64,000 nucleotides of DNA from JAICYJ01 sp963737445 (GTDB lineage Bacteria > Actinomycetota > Thermoleophilia > Gaiellales > JAICJC01), in the NCBI GenBank assembly GCA_963737445.1, contig CAVTSO010000015.1, positions 434,001-498,000 on the forward strand. Reading direction: 5' to 3'. The translations under genes were made by a program, and so were the position numbers. Position 1 is the stretch's first letter; every line of letters begins with the position of its first letter. A model generated the notes under the pieces. The model did not search any database and was not told the DNA's origin. It worked only from the letters and a program-made list of their open reading frames with translations. Below, piece after piece: positions 17,954-28,470 of this stretch.

Positions 17954-18874
17954 ATGGAACTGAAGCAGCTCAGGGTCCTGCAGGCCGTCGGCGAGACCGG
18001 CTCATTCTCCGCCGCCGCCGCCACGCTCGACTACACACAGCCGGCCGTGTCGAAGATCGTCGCGACGCTGGAGCGCCAGCTCGGGACGACCCTGGTCGAC
18101 CGCGGAGTCCGCCCGCTGCGGCTGACCGAGGCCGGAAGCGCGCTCGCCCGACGCGCGAGCGCGGCCCTCGAGCAGATCGCCGCCGCCGAGCTCGAGGTCG
18201 ACGCGATCGCCAACCTCTCGGCCGGCAGGCTGCGGCTGGGGACGTTCTCGAGCGCCGGCGCCGCGATGGTCGTCGACGCGCTGCGCGTCTTCCGCCAGGC
18301 GCACCCCGCGGTCGACGTCTCGATCACCGAGATCGGGATGCCCTCGGCGCTCGCCCGGTCACTGCGGCGCGGCGACCTCGACCTCGGCGTCTCGTTCGAC
18401 TATCCGGAGCTGGGCGACACGTTCGGCGGTGACCTCGACCACGTGCATCTGCTCGATGATCCCTTCGATGTCGTGGTGCCGCGCGGCCATAGGCTCGCCA
18501 CCAGTCGGACGATCCGCTTCGCCGACCTGAGCGACGAGAGTTGGCTGCTGGGGGACTTCGGAACCGACAGCCCCAGCTTCCGCATGATCGACCGCCGCTG
18601 CCGCGAGGCCGGCTTCGATCCAGCCGTTGCCTATCGCGTCAACGACTGCCAGATGGCCCAGGCGCTCGTCGCTGCCGAAGAGGGGATCGCCCTGCTTCCA
18701 CGGCTGATGCTGCGGGCCACGAACCCGGGCGTCGCGATCAGGCCGCTTGACAACGACCCGCCCAGCCGCCGAGTCGTGTCCCTCCGGCTCTCGACGAGAT
18801 ACCTGACTCCCGCATCCGAGCGCTTCACCGAGCTGCTCGTCGCCGCCAGCACGGACCACGCCGCGACGCCCTGA
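17954..18874 (+). CDS. LysR family transcriptional regulator
   Basis: A 306-residue protein. Residues 1-60 form the winged helix-turn-helix (LRVLQAVGETGSFSAAAATL, then TQPAVSKIVATLERQLG). The remainder is a periplasmic-binding-protein-like effector domain with the usual RLRLGTFSSAG opening at about residue 93. It is divergent from the cupin at 17337-17849 and probably controls it. Effector unknown. The start ATG 17954 lacks a strong binding site. Confidence 0.9.
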   Translation: MELKQLRVLQAVGETGSFSAAAATLDYTQPAVSKIVATLERQLGTTLVDRGVRPLRLTEAGSALARRASAALEQIAAAELEVDAIANLSAGRLRLGTFSSAGAAMVVDALRVFRQAHPAVDVSITEIGMPSALARSLRRGDLDLGVSFDYPELGDTFGGDLDHVHLLDDPFDVVVPRGHRLATSRTIRFADLSDESWLLGDFGTDSPSFRMIDRRCREAGFDPAVAYRVNDCQMAQALVAAEEGIALLPRLMLRATNPGVAIRPLDNDPPSRRVVSLRLSTRYLTPASERFTELLVAASTDHAATP

Positions 18875-18882
18875 ATCTTCCA

Positions 18883-19029
18883 CAGCCGGCGCTCGTGAAC
18901 GGCGCCGGGTTGGTGGTCGGAAGGCCCGGCTACCCGATCGCCGTAGTCAGCTTCACCGTCGCCGGTGGCCGCATCGCTGCGATCGACCTCATCACCGACC
19001 CCGAGAAGCTGGCGCGCATCAGGGCGTGA
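18883..19029 (+). pseudogene. C-terminal remnant of an ECF sigma factor (SigJ type)
   Basis: An in-frame stretch of 48 codons ends at TGA 19027-19029. It encodes PALVNGAGLVVGRPG followed by AVVSFTVAGGRIAAIDL and ITDPEKLARI. This matches the end of the SnoaL-like C-terminal domain of SigJ-type extracytoplasmic-function sigma factors as I know it. No sigma-70 region 2 or 4 exists upstream, because the LysR gene ends 8 bp earlier. The piece is therefore a truncated leftover. It overlaps the end of the next gene on the other strand by 11 bp. Confidence 0.55.
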
Positions 19030-19963
19030 GGCCGAGCTGCCGGGCGAGGCTGTCAGACCGCGTCCGCGCTGCGCCAAGCGGGGCGTACCCGAGTGTGCGT
19101 TCGATCGTTCGCAGCAGGTCGTAGTGGGTGAAGCGGCCGCGCGCGACCGAGCCTGGGGTCGTGTAAGGCGAGACGATAACCAGCGGCACGTGGTTGCCGG
19201 AGCTGTAGTCGTCCTCATCCCAGGTCACGAACACGGCGACGTCCCCCCGGCCGTACGCCGCGCTGCGAACGATCCGGGCGATCCACGTCTGTGCGAATCG
19301 GTCACCGCAGGAGACACAGCCGTCGTGCTGGTCGTCTCGGACGTCAGGGACGACCATCGAGAACGCGGGCAACCGATCGGCGTTGAGCGTCGCCGACAGG
19401 CCGTGGCGAGGGCCGTCCAGCGGGATCTGCCTGGCCCGGCACTGCGTGCGGATCCGCGTGTAGTAGGGAGCCGCGGTGTGGCGGGTCGCATAGCGCCCGA
19501 TCGTCTGGCGCTGGCAGCGGCGGGTCATCGACTGCGCCCATACCCGCCAGCTGCCGTGGGTCTGCCCGAAGATGCTGCGATCGCGCGACACGCAGCTGCC
19601 ACCGGGCTCACAGTCCAGGCCGCGGATGCGGCTGGGGATGTGGCCGCTGGTGAGCGCGATGTAGTTGGGCAGGCTGGGGTGGGCGACGGCGTAGTAGCCG
19701 GCGGCGCGGGCACAGCGTGCCGCCGTGGCGTGCAGGTACGGCATCGAGCCGAGCACCGGGGTCGCGTGGTTTTCCATCATGACGAGCACGACGGAGCGAA
19801 TGTGCGGTGCGGTGCCGGCCAGCGCGCCGCAGGGCGCAGACGCGGTCACAGCAGGGCTCTCGAACTGCACGGGCGCGTTCGGCTGGGCCGCGGTCATCCC
19901 CAGCAGGCAGAAGACCAGGATCGTCCCGATTAGCGCGCGGCAGATCACTGGGCGATGGTGCAT
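19019..19963 (-). CDS. Secreted phosphoesterase family protein (PF04185)
   Basis: A hydrophobic N-terminus after MHHRPVICR acts as signal peptide. The PF04185 landmarks follow: VVLVMMENHA, AHPSLPNYIALTSG, FSMVVPDVRDDQHDG, VAVFVTWDEDD, VPLVIVSPYTTPG and THYDLLRTIERTLG. These supply the metal and nucleophile positions of the phospholipase C/acid phosphatase superfamily. The protein, about 314 residues, is probably exported and hydrolyses phosphate esters outside the cell. ATG 19963 was preferred over a TTG nine codons upstream. It is divergent from the propeller protein at 20106. Confidence 0.85.
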   Translation of the reverse strand: MHHRPVICRALIGTILVFCLLGMTAAQPNAPVQFESPAVTASAPCGALAGTAPHIRSVVLVMMENHATPVLGSMPYLHATAARCARAAGYYAVAHPSLPNYIALTSGHIPSRIRGLDCEPGGSCVSRDRSIFGQTHGSWRVWAQSMTRRCQRQTIGRYATRHTAAPYYTRIRTQCRARQIPLDGPRHGLSATLNADRLPAFSMVVPDVRDDQHDGCVSCGDRFAQTWIARIVRSAAYGRGDVAVFVTWDEDDYSSGNHVPLVIVSPYTTPGSVARGRFTHYDLLRTIERTLGYAPLGAARTRSDSLARQLGLTP

Positions 19964-20105
19964 CTGCTGGGTGTATCGGCGCTGGCCCAACCTGCCTACA
20001 GCCTGCAGGCAGGACGTCGTGCCGTCTGTGACCGCCCGTCCACCACCGCTGGGTTAACCACCGCTCAACATTCGACGGGGTGCACAGCGCTACCGTTTGG
20101 CTGCG

Positions 20106-21344
20106 ATGGTGACCTCACGCGGACGCCACGACCGCCGGAGGCAGCCACCGAGGGGATCGCGAGCGCTCTGGCCGGTGATCACGATCGCAATGGCCACCGC
20201 GGTGCTGATACTGGCACTGACACAGCGCGACGACCGGGTGGCGCCTGCAATCGCGCCGCCACATCCGCGGGCGGTCGCGGCGGATGACAGGATCATCGCC
20301 GCCGGCCCACACAGCGCCACGGCGGGACGCGCTCCGTCGCACCACGTCAACGTCTACGCCCACGACGGCGCCGACATGCTGACGGGCGCCGCGCGCCGGG
20401 CGCGCCCGCTGATCTACGTGCCCAACTCCGGCAGCAACACCGTGGACGTGATCAACCCGGCCACGCGGCGGGTGATCTGGCAGTTTCCGGTCGGCCTGGA
20501 GCCCCAGCACGTGGTGCCGTCGTGGGATCTGAAACGGCTGTACGTGACGAACGACCAGAGCAACACGCTGACGCCAATCAACCCGGTGACGGGGCGTCCC
20601 GGCCGGCCGATCGCGGTCGCTGATCCGTACAACCTCTACTTCACGCCCGGCGGCAGCCGGGCGATCGTGGTCGCCGAGCGGCTCGACCGGCTCGACTTCC
20701 GCAACCCGCACACGTTCCGGCTGATCCACGCGCTGCATGTGCCGTGTGCGGGGGTGGATCACATGGACTTCTCGGCCGGCGGCCGCTACCTGCTCGCGAC
20801 CTGTGAGTTCTCCGGTCAGATCCTGAAGGTCGACGTCAAGCGCGAACGCGTGATCGGCACGCTGCAGCTGCCCGACGGCCCCGGCGGAATGCCCCAGGAC
20901 ATCAAGCTCGCTCCCGACGGGAAGGTGTTCTACGTGGCCGACATGATGGCGAACGGCCTCTGGAAGGTCGACGGCCGGAGGTTCAACGTGACGGGGTTCA
21001 TCCACACCGGAGCCGGCGTGCACGGGCTGTATCCCAGCCGCAACGCCAGGTACCTCTACGCGACGAACCGGGGCGAGGGCTCGATCTCGGTGATCAGCTT
21101 CCGCACCGGCCGGGTCGTCAAGAAGTGGTGGATTCCCGGCGGCGGCAGCCCCGACATGGGCGGCGTGTCGGCGAACGGCCGGGTGCTGTGGGTTTCGGGG
21201 CGCTACAACGACGTGGTCTACGCGATCAGCACCCGCAACGGAAGGCTGCTGGCGAAGATACCGGTCGGCGCCAGCCCACACGGCCTCTGCGTGTGGCCAC
21301 AGCCGGGCCGCTACTCGCTCGGCCATACCGGCATCCTGCGCTGA
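20106..21344 (+). CDS. YncE-like beta-propeller protein, membrane-anchored
   Basis: About 412 residues from ATG 20106 (an in-frame TTG at 20097 is an alternative). An Arg-rich N-terminus precedes one hydrophobic segment (ITIAMATAVLILAL) that anchors or exports the protein. From about residue 100 there are repeated propeller blades of the 40-residue YncE/NHL type: YVPNSGSNTVDVINPATRRV, YVTNDQSNTLTPINP, YATNRGEGSISVISF and WVSGRYNDVVYAIS. Such proteins are extracytoplasmic binding or scaffolding proteins. TACCGT at 20091-20096 could be a -10 hexamer. It converges with the NAGPA-type gene eight bases away. Confidence 0.8.
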   Translation: MVTSRGRHDRRRQPPRGSRALWPVITIAMATAVLILALTQRDDRVAPAIAPPHPRAVAADDRIIAAGPHSATAGRAPSHHVNVYAHDGADMLTGAARRARPLIYVPNSGSNTVDVINPATRRVIWQFPVGLEPQHVVPSWDLKRLYVTNDQSNTLTPINPVTGRPGRPIAVADPYNLYFTPGGSRAIVVAERLDRLDFRNPHTFRLIHALHVPCAGVDHMDFSAGGRYLLATCEFSGQILKVDVKRERVIGTLQLPDGPGGMPQDIKLAPDGKVFYVADMMANGLWKVDGRRFNVTGFIHTGAGVHGLYPSRNARYLYATNRGEGSISVISFRTGRVVKKWWIPGGGSPDMGGVSANGRVLWVSGRYNDVVYAISTRNGRLLAKIPVGASPHGLCVWPQPGRYSLGHTGILR

Positions 21345-21351
21345 CGGGCGG

Positions 21352-22542
21352 CTACCTGAACGGGACGGTGACCCGGCCGGGCACGCGCCGGTAGACCGCA
21401 AAGAAGTCCCGGTCATCCGGCACCAGGTAGCGCGTGGCCGGCTGCTGGTAGTTCGGCACCACGCGCACCGGATCCAGCCCGCCGCGATGGCTGTAGGTGA
21501 TCAACGTCGGCCACTCCGGATTGATGTCGAGCTGCATCGCGCGCACGGCGCCGGCACGCTGCAGGATCCGCGCGAGCGTGACCACCGTCTGATAGTCCGC
21601 TGCGGCGTAGATCAGGTTGCCGTGCCGGTCGATGCCCGCGCCCGTGCGCCACACACGGACGGCGTTGCCGAGCGTGAAGCCCCACTGTGAGCTGTCGTTC
21701 AGGGCTGGATTCAGGCGCCCGTGGTCGATGATCAAGGGCAGGCTCTGGCGTGCGAACGCGACCTGCGGACCGGCGACCGGGCCGCCGTGCCAGGTCGTCA
21801 CATCCACACGGCCGTTCCGATAGGCGACGAGGGTTGCGAGGCCCGCCTTGAGCGGCTCGTACAACCTCCCGTTGATCGACGATCCGTTGCCGCCATCGCT
21901 GTAGATAAAGCCCCCGTTGAAGGTGGCGAGCAGACGCCAGCGCTGGTCGGGAGGCACGGACATCGGCCCCCGGACAGGCGCGCTGGGAGGTTCGTAGCGG
22001 CCCGGATACCACGCGACCGAGGTACGCGTGTGGTCGAACCACGCCACGTACGCGACGATTCGCGGATAGTCGACCTCCGTCCGGAAGGTCGTGAGGAGCA
22101 CCGGTGAGCGCCCGCTCACGGTCGGGCCCGTGCCCCTCCAGACGCCTTCGCCCGGGAGCGGGTGCGCGAAGACGGGACTGATCGGCGGAGGCACGTACCC
22201 ATCCTGGTGTCGTGCCTCGGCTTTCTTCGCCGCGGCGTCGGTGATTCCGGCCGTCGGCAGGCTGGTCAGCTGGGGACCACCCTTCGCGGGCGTCTTCCAG
22301 CTGTAGTAGTAGTGCTCGACCTCGTCGACGAGCCAGTTGCCATGATGCGCCCGCAGCCACTCGACGCTGCGTGGCCAGAGCGGCAGGCTGGACGGCTGCA
22401 TCATCGTGGTCGTGTACGAGTAGGCGGCCGGGACGAGCAGCAGCAGGAATGCCAGCGCCACCGGCAGACCTGTACGACGCCACCGACGCCCGTGGCGATC
22501 CGGACGGGCCGCCCTGCGGAGCGGGCCGGTCAATCTCATCAC
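21352..22542 (-). CDS. Phosphodiester glycosidase family protein (NAGPA domain), secreted
   Basis: A 396-residue protein. An N-terminal signal anchor (VALAFLLLLVPAAYS) is followed by a linker and the NAGPA/DUF2233 domain. WRLLATFNGGFIYSDGG, PLIIDHGR and AMQLDINPEWP are its recognisable motifs; TFNGGF and LDIN are expected active-site loops. NAGPA-type enzymes cleave phosphodiester-linked sugars; in bacteria a role in teichoic-acid or exopolysaccharide processing is inferred. It is placed among several phosphoester hydrolase genes. ATG at 22542 or 22539 can serve as start. Confidence 0.8.
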   Translation of the reverse strand: MMRLTGPLRRAARPDRHGRRWRRTGLPVALAFLLLLVPAAYSYTTTMMQPSSLPLWPRSVEWLRAHHGNWLVDEVEHYYYSWKTPAKGGPQLTSLPTAGITDAAAKKAEARHQDGYVPPPISPVFAHPLPGEGVWRGTGPTVSGRSPVLLTTFRTEVDYPRIVAYVAWFDHTRTSVAWYPGRYEPPSAPVRGPMSVPPDQRWRLLATFNGGFIYSDGGNGSSINGRLYEPLKAGLATLVAYRNGRVDVTTWHGGPVAGPQVAFARQSLPLIIDHGRLNPALNDSSQWGFTLGNAVRVWRTGAGIDRHGNLIYAAADYQTVVTLARILQRAGAVRAMQLDINPEWPTLITYSHRGGLDPVRVVPNYQQPATRYLVPDDRDFFAVYRRVPGRVTVPFR

Positions 22543-22586
22543 TCGACCCTAGCCAGCTCGTGTGAGAGCGAAATAATGAGCTGCGA

Positions 22587-22616
22587 CCGGGCCGCACCCG
22601 GTTGGGTGCGACCCGG
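22587..22616 (-). terminator. Strong GC-rich hairpin, candidate terminator
   Basis: CCGGGCCGCACCC (22587-22599) and GGGTGCGACCCGG (22604-22616) pair over 13 positions with one G-T pair and a GGTT loop. Only a loose run of T (TTATTT) follows on the minus strand. It lies between the sialidase remnant and the NAGPA gene. Confidence 0.45.
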
Positions 22617-22640
22617 CCCAAGGTCCGTTCCCACGAGCCG

Positions 22641-22860
22641 ACGCGGGCGAAGAGCGCGTCTTCGCCATGACCGCAGCTGCCGTCGAAGCACGCGGTGTTT
22701 CGCATGTCCGTCCAGTAGACCAGCACATCACCGCTGCCGGGATCGATAGCGATGTTGCTGTAATCCCCCAGGAACTGCGTGGCGAACGGGAACGCCGCCT
22801 TGGCGGTCGCCGCGAACCAGCGGTCGTTCTTGGTCGGGTCCGTCGCGAAAACGTGTCCTA
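22641..22860 (-). pseudogene. Remnant of a sialidase/BNR-type protein C-terminus
   Basis: Read on the minus strand, about 73 codons encode TDPTKNDRWFAATAKAAFPF, then ATQFLGDYSNIAIDPGSG and VYWTDMRNTACFDGS. This is the typical end of a secreted sialidase-like propeller. There is no start, no stop after the domain, and the divergent PhoD gene begins where the upstream blades should be. It is therefore a fragment. A complete relative is at 40057-41523 and another C-terminal end opens the window. Confidence 0.6.
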
Positions 22861-22877
22861 GCTGATCATCCAGGGCG

Positions 22878-22883
22878 TACAAT
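22878..22883 (+). promoter_or_regulatory. Candidate -10 hexamer TACAAT for a leaderless PhoD transcript
   Basis: TACAAT ends 8 nt before ATG 22892 and no ribosome binding site is present. The spacing is the same as at 2145-2159 and 44458-44472. No good -35 hexamer is seen. Confidence 0.4.
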
Positions 22884-22891
22884 CGCGTGCG

Positions 22892-24577
<1,686 letters not shown>

Positions 24578-25631
24578 GGCGGTTTGGGGCTTCGCGGGCG
24601 GCTCGCCTGCTCGACGACCGCCCCCAGACGCAGTGCCCAGCCACCGAACGCGATCGCGCAGAGCGCGAACCAGGCCCATCCAAGCGCCAGCCCGGCAACG
24701 ACGTCGGATACCCAGTGCAGGTCGAGCAGCACTCGGCTGCAGGCGACCGCGACGGCCAGCCCGACTGCGACTCCGACCAGGACCGCACGTGCGCGGGGCG
24801 GCCGTCGCCGGCCGGCGAGCAGCGCCAGCGCCGCGAACAGCGCGGCCGCCGTCGACGAATGCCCGCTCGGGAACGAGGGGCCAAGGCTGGCGGCGAGCGG
24901 ATCGATGGTCGGGCGTGCTCGGTCGACGATGCCCTTGATGGTGTTGGTGACGAACGAGTCCCCGAGCGTCACCGCCAGCAGGAACACGGGGATCCAGCGG
25001 TTCGGTACGCGGATCCACTCGACGACGCCGACGATGACCGCGATCACGATCACCCCGCGCGTCGATGCCAGGGTGGTCACCGCGTCCAGGAAGCGGCGAG
25101 TACCCTCACCGGTGTGGTGGTGCGCCCAGCGGGCAGCTCCCGCGTCCAGATCCGAAAGCGGCTCGCTGTGGTGTATCAGCACCACCAGCAGCGAGATCAG
25201 CACGCCGGCCAGGCACAGCATGCACACCGCCAGCGTCAGGGCCAGGCCGGTCAGCACCTCTGTGTCGAGCCGGCTGTGTACGAATCGCCGGACGGCGGTG
25301 TGGGCTCGCAGCTCTTCGGCAACCTCACGCGTCGGCTGCCGTCCTGCCGGTCGGCGCAGCACCGGGCGCGCGATCGCCCACGCCATGAGCCCCGCCACGA
25401 TCGAGATGATCAGCAACGCGGTTACCGGCAGAACGGCGACCTCCTCATCCGAGGTGTTTGCCCGCACGCGGATTTGGGAAACATGCCTTCACGATGGGCG
25501 TCCGCGAATACCCACGGGTGGGCCAGCCCACCGCGACACGGTCGAGCAGTGCCGAAGGCACGCTTCATCCATCCAACGATACGCCGGATGACGGCTTACC
25601 GATCCTGTCTCCGCGCCCGCGCGGGATCGCC

Positions 25632-26330
25632 ATGCGGGCCGGCCAGCGGATGGCCGGCCACCCGATCGTCGCCTTCGTTGTTGTCGTTCTGGTCGGATTC
25701 GCGCTGCTCGCGGCCCTGACGGTGCTCGCAGGGTGGCTGCTGAAGACCTACGTGCTGCCCGACCACGGCATCGGGCACGCCGATGAGCACGTCAACGTCT
25801 GGCTGGCGGCGCGGCGTACTGCCACTTGGAACGATGTGTCGTTCTGGACATCCGGCATCGGCGACGTGGTCGCCATCCCGGCCCTCGTCATCCTGACCGC
25901 GCTGGGTGCGATGGCGATGCGGAAGTGGCGGATCGCGGCCTTCGTGGTGGCCGCCATCGCCGTCGAGGCTGCGACCTACCGCGTCGCGACACTGCTGATC
26001 CATCGGCAGCGGCCGCGGGTGCACCGCCTCGACCAGCTTCCCGCAGACGCCAGCTACTTCTCCGGCCACACCGCGGCATCGGTGGCCGTGTACTGCGGCC
26101 TGGCCCTGCTGATCACCTCACGGATCCGGAGTACGGGCGTGCGGATCGCGTGCTGGGTGATCGCCGTCGCCATCCCATTGCTGGTGGCCCTCTCGCGGAT
26201 GTATCGCGGAATGCACCATCCCACCGACGTGAGCGCGGCCATGCTGGTGGGCATTGGCACCCTGGTGGTGGCGCTCATCGCCGCTCGCGCCGCGAAGGCC
26301 GCTCAACTGGCCGGGGAGCGTGCGTCGTGA
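25632..26330 (+). CDS. PAP2 family membrane phosphatase, second copy
   Basis: A 232-residue membrane protein with the motifs HRQRPRVHRLD, YFSGHTAAS and SRMYRGMHHPTDV, the PAP2 signatures with Phe for Pro before SGH. It starts at ATG 25632; an upstream frame start at 25458 lies inside the divergent gene. The next gene, a lipid kinase, begins in a GTGA overlap with this stop. The pair could set the balance between phosphatidate-type lipids and their dephosphorylated forms. The copy is distinct in length and sequence from the PAP2 at 24547. Confidence 0.85.
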   Translation: MRAGQRMAGHPIVAFVVVVLVGFALLAALTVLAGWLLKTYVLPDHGIGHADEHVNVWLAARRTATWNDVSFWTSGIGDVVAIPALVILTALGAMAMRKWRIAAFVVAAIAVEAATYRVATLLIHRQRPRVHRLDQLPADASYFSGHTAASVAVYCGLALLITSRIRSTGVRIACWVIAVAIPLLVALSRMYRGMHHPTDVSAAMLVGIGTLVVALIAARAAKAAQLAGERAS

Positions 26331-27229
26331 CGAAGAAGATCGCAGTGGTCGCCCATGCCGGCAAGACCCTCGAGGGTGGCTTGCCGCAGCTTCGCCGCAG
26401 CCTCGCCGAGCACGGTGTGGAGGACCCGATGTGGGCGGAGGTCTCCAAGAGCCGTGAGGCACCCAGGCAGGTGAAACGGTTCCTCGAGGAGGGCGCCGAG
26501 CACTTCTTCGTGTGGGGCGGCGACGGCATGGCGCAGCGCTGTATCGACACGCTCGCCGGCAGCGGGGCGACCGTGGCGATCATCCCGGCCGGCACCGCGA
26601 ACCTGCTTGCCTCCAACCTCGGGCTTCCCACCACCATCGACGGCGCCGTCGCGAATGGCCTGTCGGGCCGGCCGCGGCGGATCGACGTGATCAACCTGAA
26701 CGGCGAGCGATTCGCCGTCATGGCCGGCACCGGCTTTGACGCCCACATGATCCGCAACGCGGATGGTGGGCTCAAGGACAAGCTGGGTCGTGCCGCCTAT
26801 GTCTGGACCGGCACCAAGAGTTTTCGCACCCCACCGTTCAAGGCCAAGGTTGAGGTCGACGGAAGCCCCTGGTTCAACGGGCCGGCGAGCTGCATCCTGG
26901 CCGGAAACGTCGGTGCGCTGTTCGGGGGCGTGCGGGTCTTCGACGACGCCGAGCCGGATGACGGGCTCTTCGATCTGGCCGTGATCACCGCCGACGGCGT
27001 CGCGCAGTGGGCGCGCACGGTGGGCCGCACGATCACCGGCAACCCCGACCGGTCGCCGTACTTCCGCTCCACGAAGGCCCGCCGCATCCGCGTGAAGCTC
27101 GACCGGAAGGTGCGCTACGAGATGGACGGCGGCGCTCGTACCAAGGCAAAGCACTACACACTCGAACTCGAACCGGCTGCGGTCGCAGTGTGCGTGCCGG
27201 CCCATCCCAACGGAGGCGAACCGACATGA
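26327..27229 (+). CDS. Diacylglycerol kinase family lipid kinase
   Basis: A 300-residue DAGK-catalytic-domain protein starting at GTG 26327 behind GGGGAG. The nucleotide-binding motif is VWGGDGMAQRCID with the substrate loop IIPAGTANLLASNLG. Near the end GVRVFDDAEPDDGLFDLAV is typical of the YegS/DgkB/BmrU group. The product phosphorylates a lipid alcohol such as diacylglycerol. The start overlaps the PAP2 stop by four bases and its own stop overlaps the DUF1206 start by four, so all three are one operon. Confidence 0.88.
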   Translation: MTKKIAVVAHAGKTLEGGLPQLRRSLAEHGVEDPMWAEVSKSREAPRQVKRFLEEGAEHFFVWGGDGMAQRCIDTLAGSGATVAIIPAGTANLLASNLGLPTTIDGAVANGLSGRPRRIDVINLNGERFAVMAGTGFDAHMIRNADGGLKDKLGRAAYVWTGTKSFRTPPFKAKVEVDGSPWFNGPASCILAGNVGALFGGVRVFDDAEPDDGLFDLAVITADGVAQWARTVGRTITGNPDRSPYFRSTKARRIRVKLDRKVRYEMDGGARTKAKHYTLELEPAAVAVCVPAHPNGGEPT

Positions 27230-28053
27230 GCAGCGTCGAGGCACAGGCCAGAACCACCGGTCGTGAGGTGACCCATAGCACCACGTTCGAGGTCCTGACC
27301 AGGCTCGGATTCATCGCGCGCGGCGCGGTGTACGTGACGATCGGCCTGCTCGCGATCCAGGTGGCCATGCATGCGACCAGGCGGTCGACGGATCAGCGTG
27401 GCGCCATGGAGACCATCCAGAATCAGCCGTTCGGACACTGGCTGCTGATCGCGGTCGCCATCGGCCTGGGTGCCTACGCGTGCTGGCGGTTCGTGCAGGC
27501 GTTCGTCGGATACGGCCCTGAGGGAGGCGGCGACCACTCCACATTCGGTCGCGTGGCCGCAGCCGGCAGCGGCGTCGCCTACACGGCCCTGTGCCTGCTG
27601 GCGGTGTCGATCCTGTTCGGCTCATCGAGTCAGAGCTCGAGCAGTCCGCATAAGCAGGCTGCAGGAGTGCTGGGGTGGCCGGGCGGGCAGCTGATCGTGG
27701 GAGCGGCTGGTGCGCTCCTGATCGCGATCGCCCTCTACCAGGGCTACAAGGGCGTCACCAGGAAGTTCCTCGACGAGGACAAGACCGAGACGATGGGGCC
27801 GACGACCAAGCATTGGATCACGATCATCGGCGTGGTCGGCCACCTGGCCCGGATGATCGCATTCGGGCTGATCGGCGGGTTCGTGCTGAAGGCGGCCATC
27901 GACTACAACCCCGCCAAGGCCGTCGGCCTGGACGGCGCGCTTGCGCGGCTCGCGCGCCAGTCGTACGGCCCGTTCATGCTGATCCTGGTGGCGGCCGGTC
28001 TGATCGCGTTCGGTCTGTACTCGATCGCGGACGCCCGCTACCGGCGGATCTAG
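27226..28053 (+). CDS. DUF1206 integral membrane protein
   Basis: A 275-residue protein with six hydrophobic helices arranged as three helix-pair repeats, each beginning with an Arg/Gly-rich turn (LGFIARGAVY, RVAAAGSGVAY, GHLARMIAFG). This is the DUF1206 pattern. It starts at ATG 27226 in an ATGA overlap with the lipid kinase stop, behind GGAGG. No function is known for the family. The operon context points to membrane lipid turnover or membrane stress. Confidence 0.85.
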   Translation: MSSVEAQARTTGREVTHSTTFEVLTRLGFIARGAVYVTIGLLAIQVAMHATRRSTDQRGAMETIQNQPFGHWLLIAVAIGLGAYACWRFVQAFVGYGPEGGGDHSTFGRVAAAGSGVAYTALCLLAVSILFGSSSQSSSSPHKQAAGVLGWPGGQLIVGAAGALLIAIALYQGYKGVTRKFLDEDKTETMGPTTKHWITIIGVVGHLARMIAFGLIGGFVLKAAIDYNPAKAVGLDGALARLARQSYGPFMLILVAAGLIAFGLYSIADARYRRI

Positions 28054-28470
28054 CCTGAGCGAACCGCTTGTTCAAGCGATCCCTCGGGTTCACGAAGCGT
28101 TCACGCACTCGAAAAGGTTCGGCGATCCGTCGTGTTCGACGACGCCGATGATGCTGCCATCGCAGCAGCTCACCACGAACCAGGCCGGGAACGCGAACGG
28201 CAATCACGTGTTCACTCCGGCCGCCGCGGATGGGTTGAGCGGCACGACCTTCGGGGTCAAACTGGCGGGTGATGGACGGTTCGGAGGTCGCCTATCAGAC
28301 CGGCTGTGAGGCGGTGCAGCTTGACTAGCCCCGGTTAGGAAGAGCGGTTGGTTCAGACCGGCGCTCGGGTCGAGCGTGTGGCCACGGAGCAAGATAGACC
28401 AACGCTTCGGGGTGGAGCTAGATTGGGCGCAGTCCACCAAACGCCGCCGGGGCGCCGCCCGCACCGGACC
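28054..28470 (+). other. Intergenic stretch with a short dyad
   Basis: 417 bp between the convergent DUF1206 and BTAD-regulator genes. A perfect 14-nt dyad CGCTTG-TT-CAAGCG lies at 28065-28078, just after the DUF1206 stop, and may end that transcript. The remainder has no frame I trust; it may hold decayed coding sequence. Confidence 0.4.

Noticed and set aside
28204..28330. Possible coding remnant ending in SEVAYQTG after the DUF1206 gene
   Set aside because: Frames are short and inconsistent and I could not match the segment to any family; left as intergenic.
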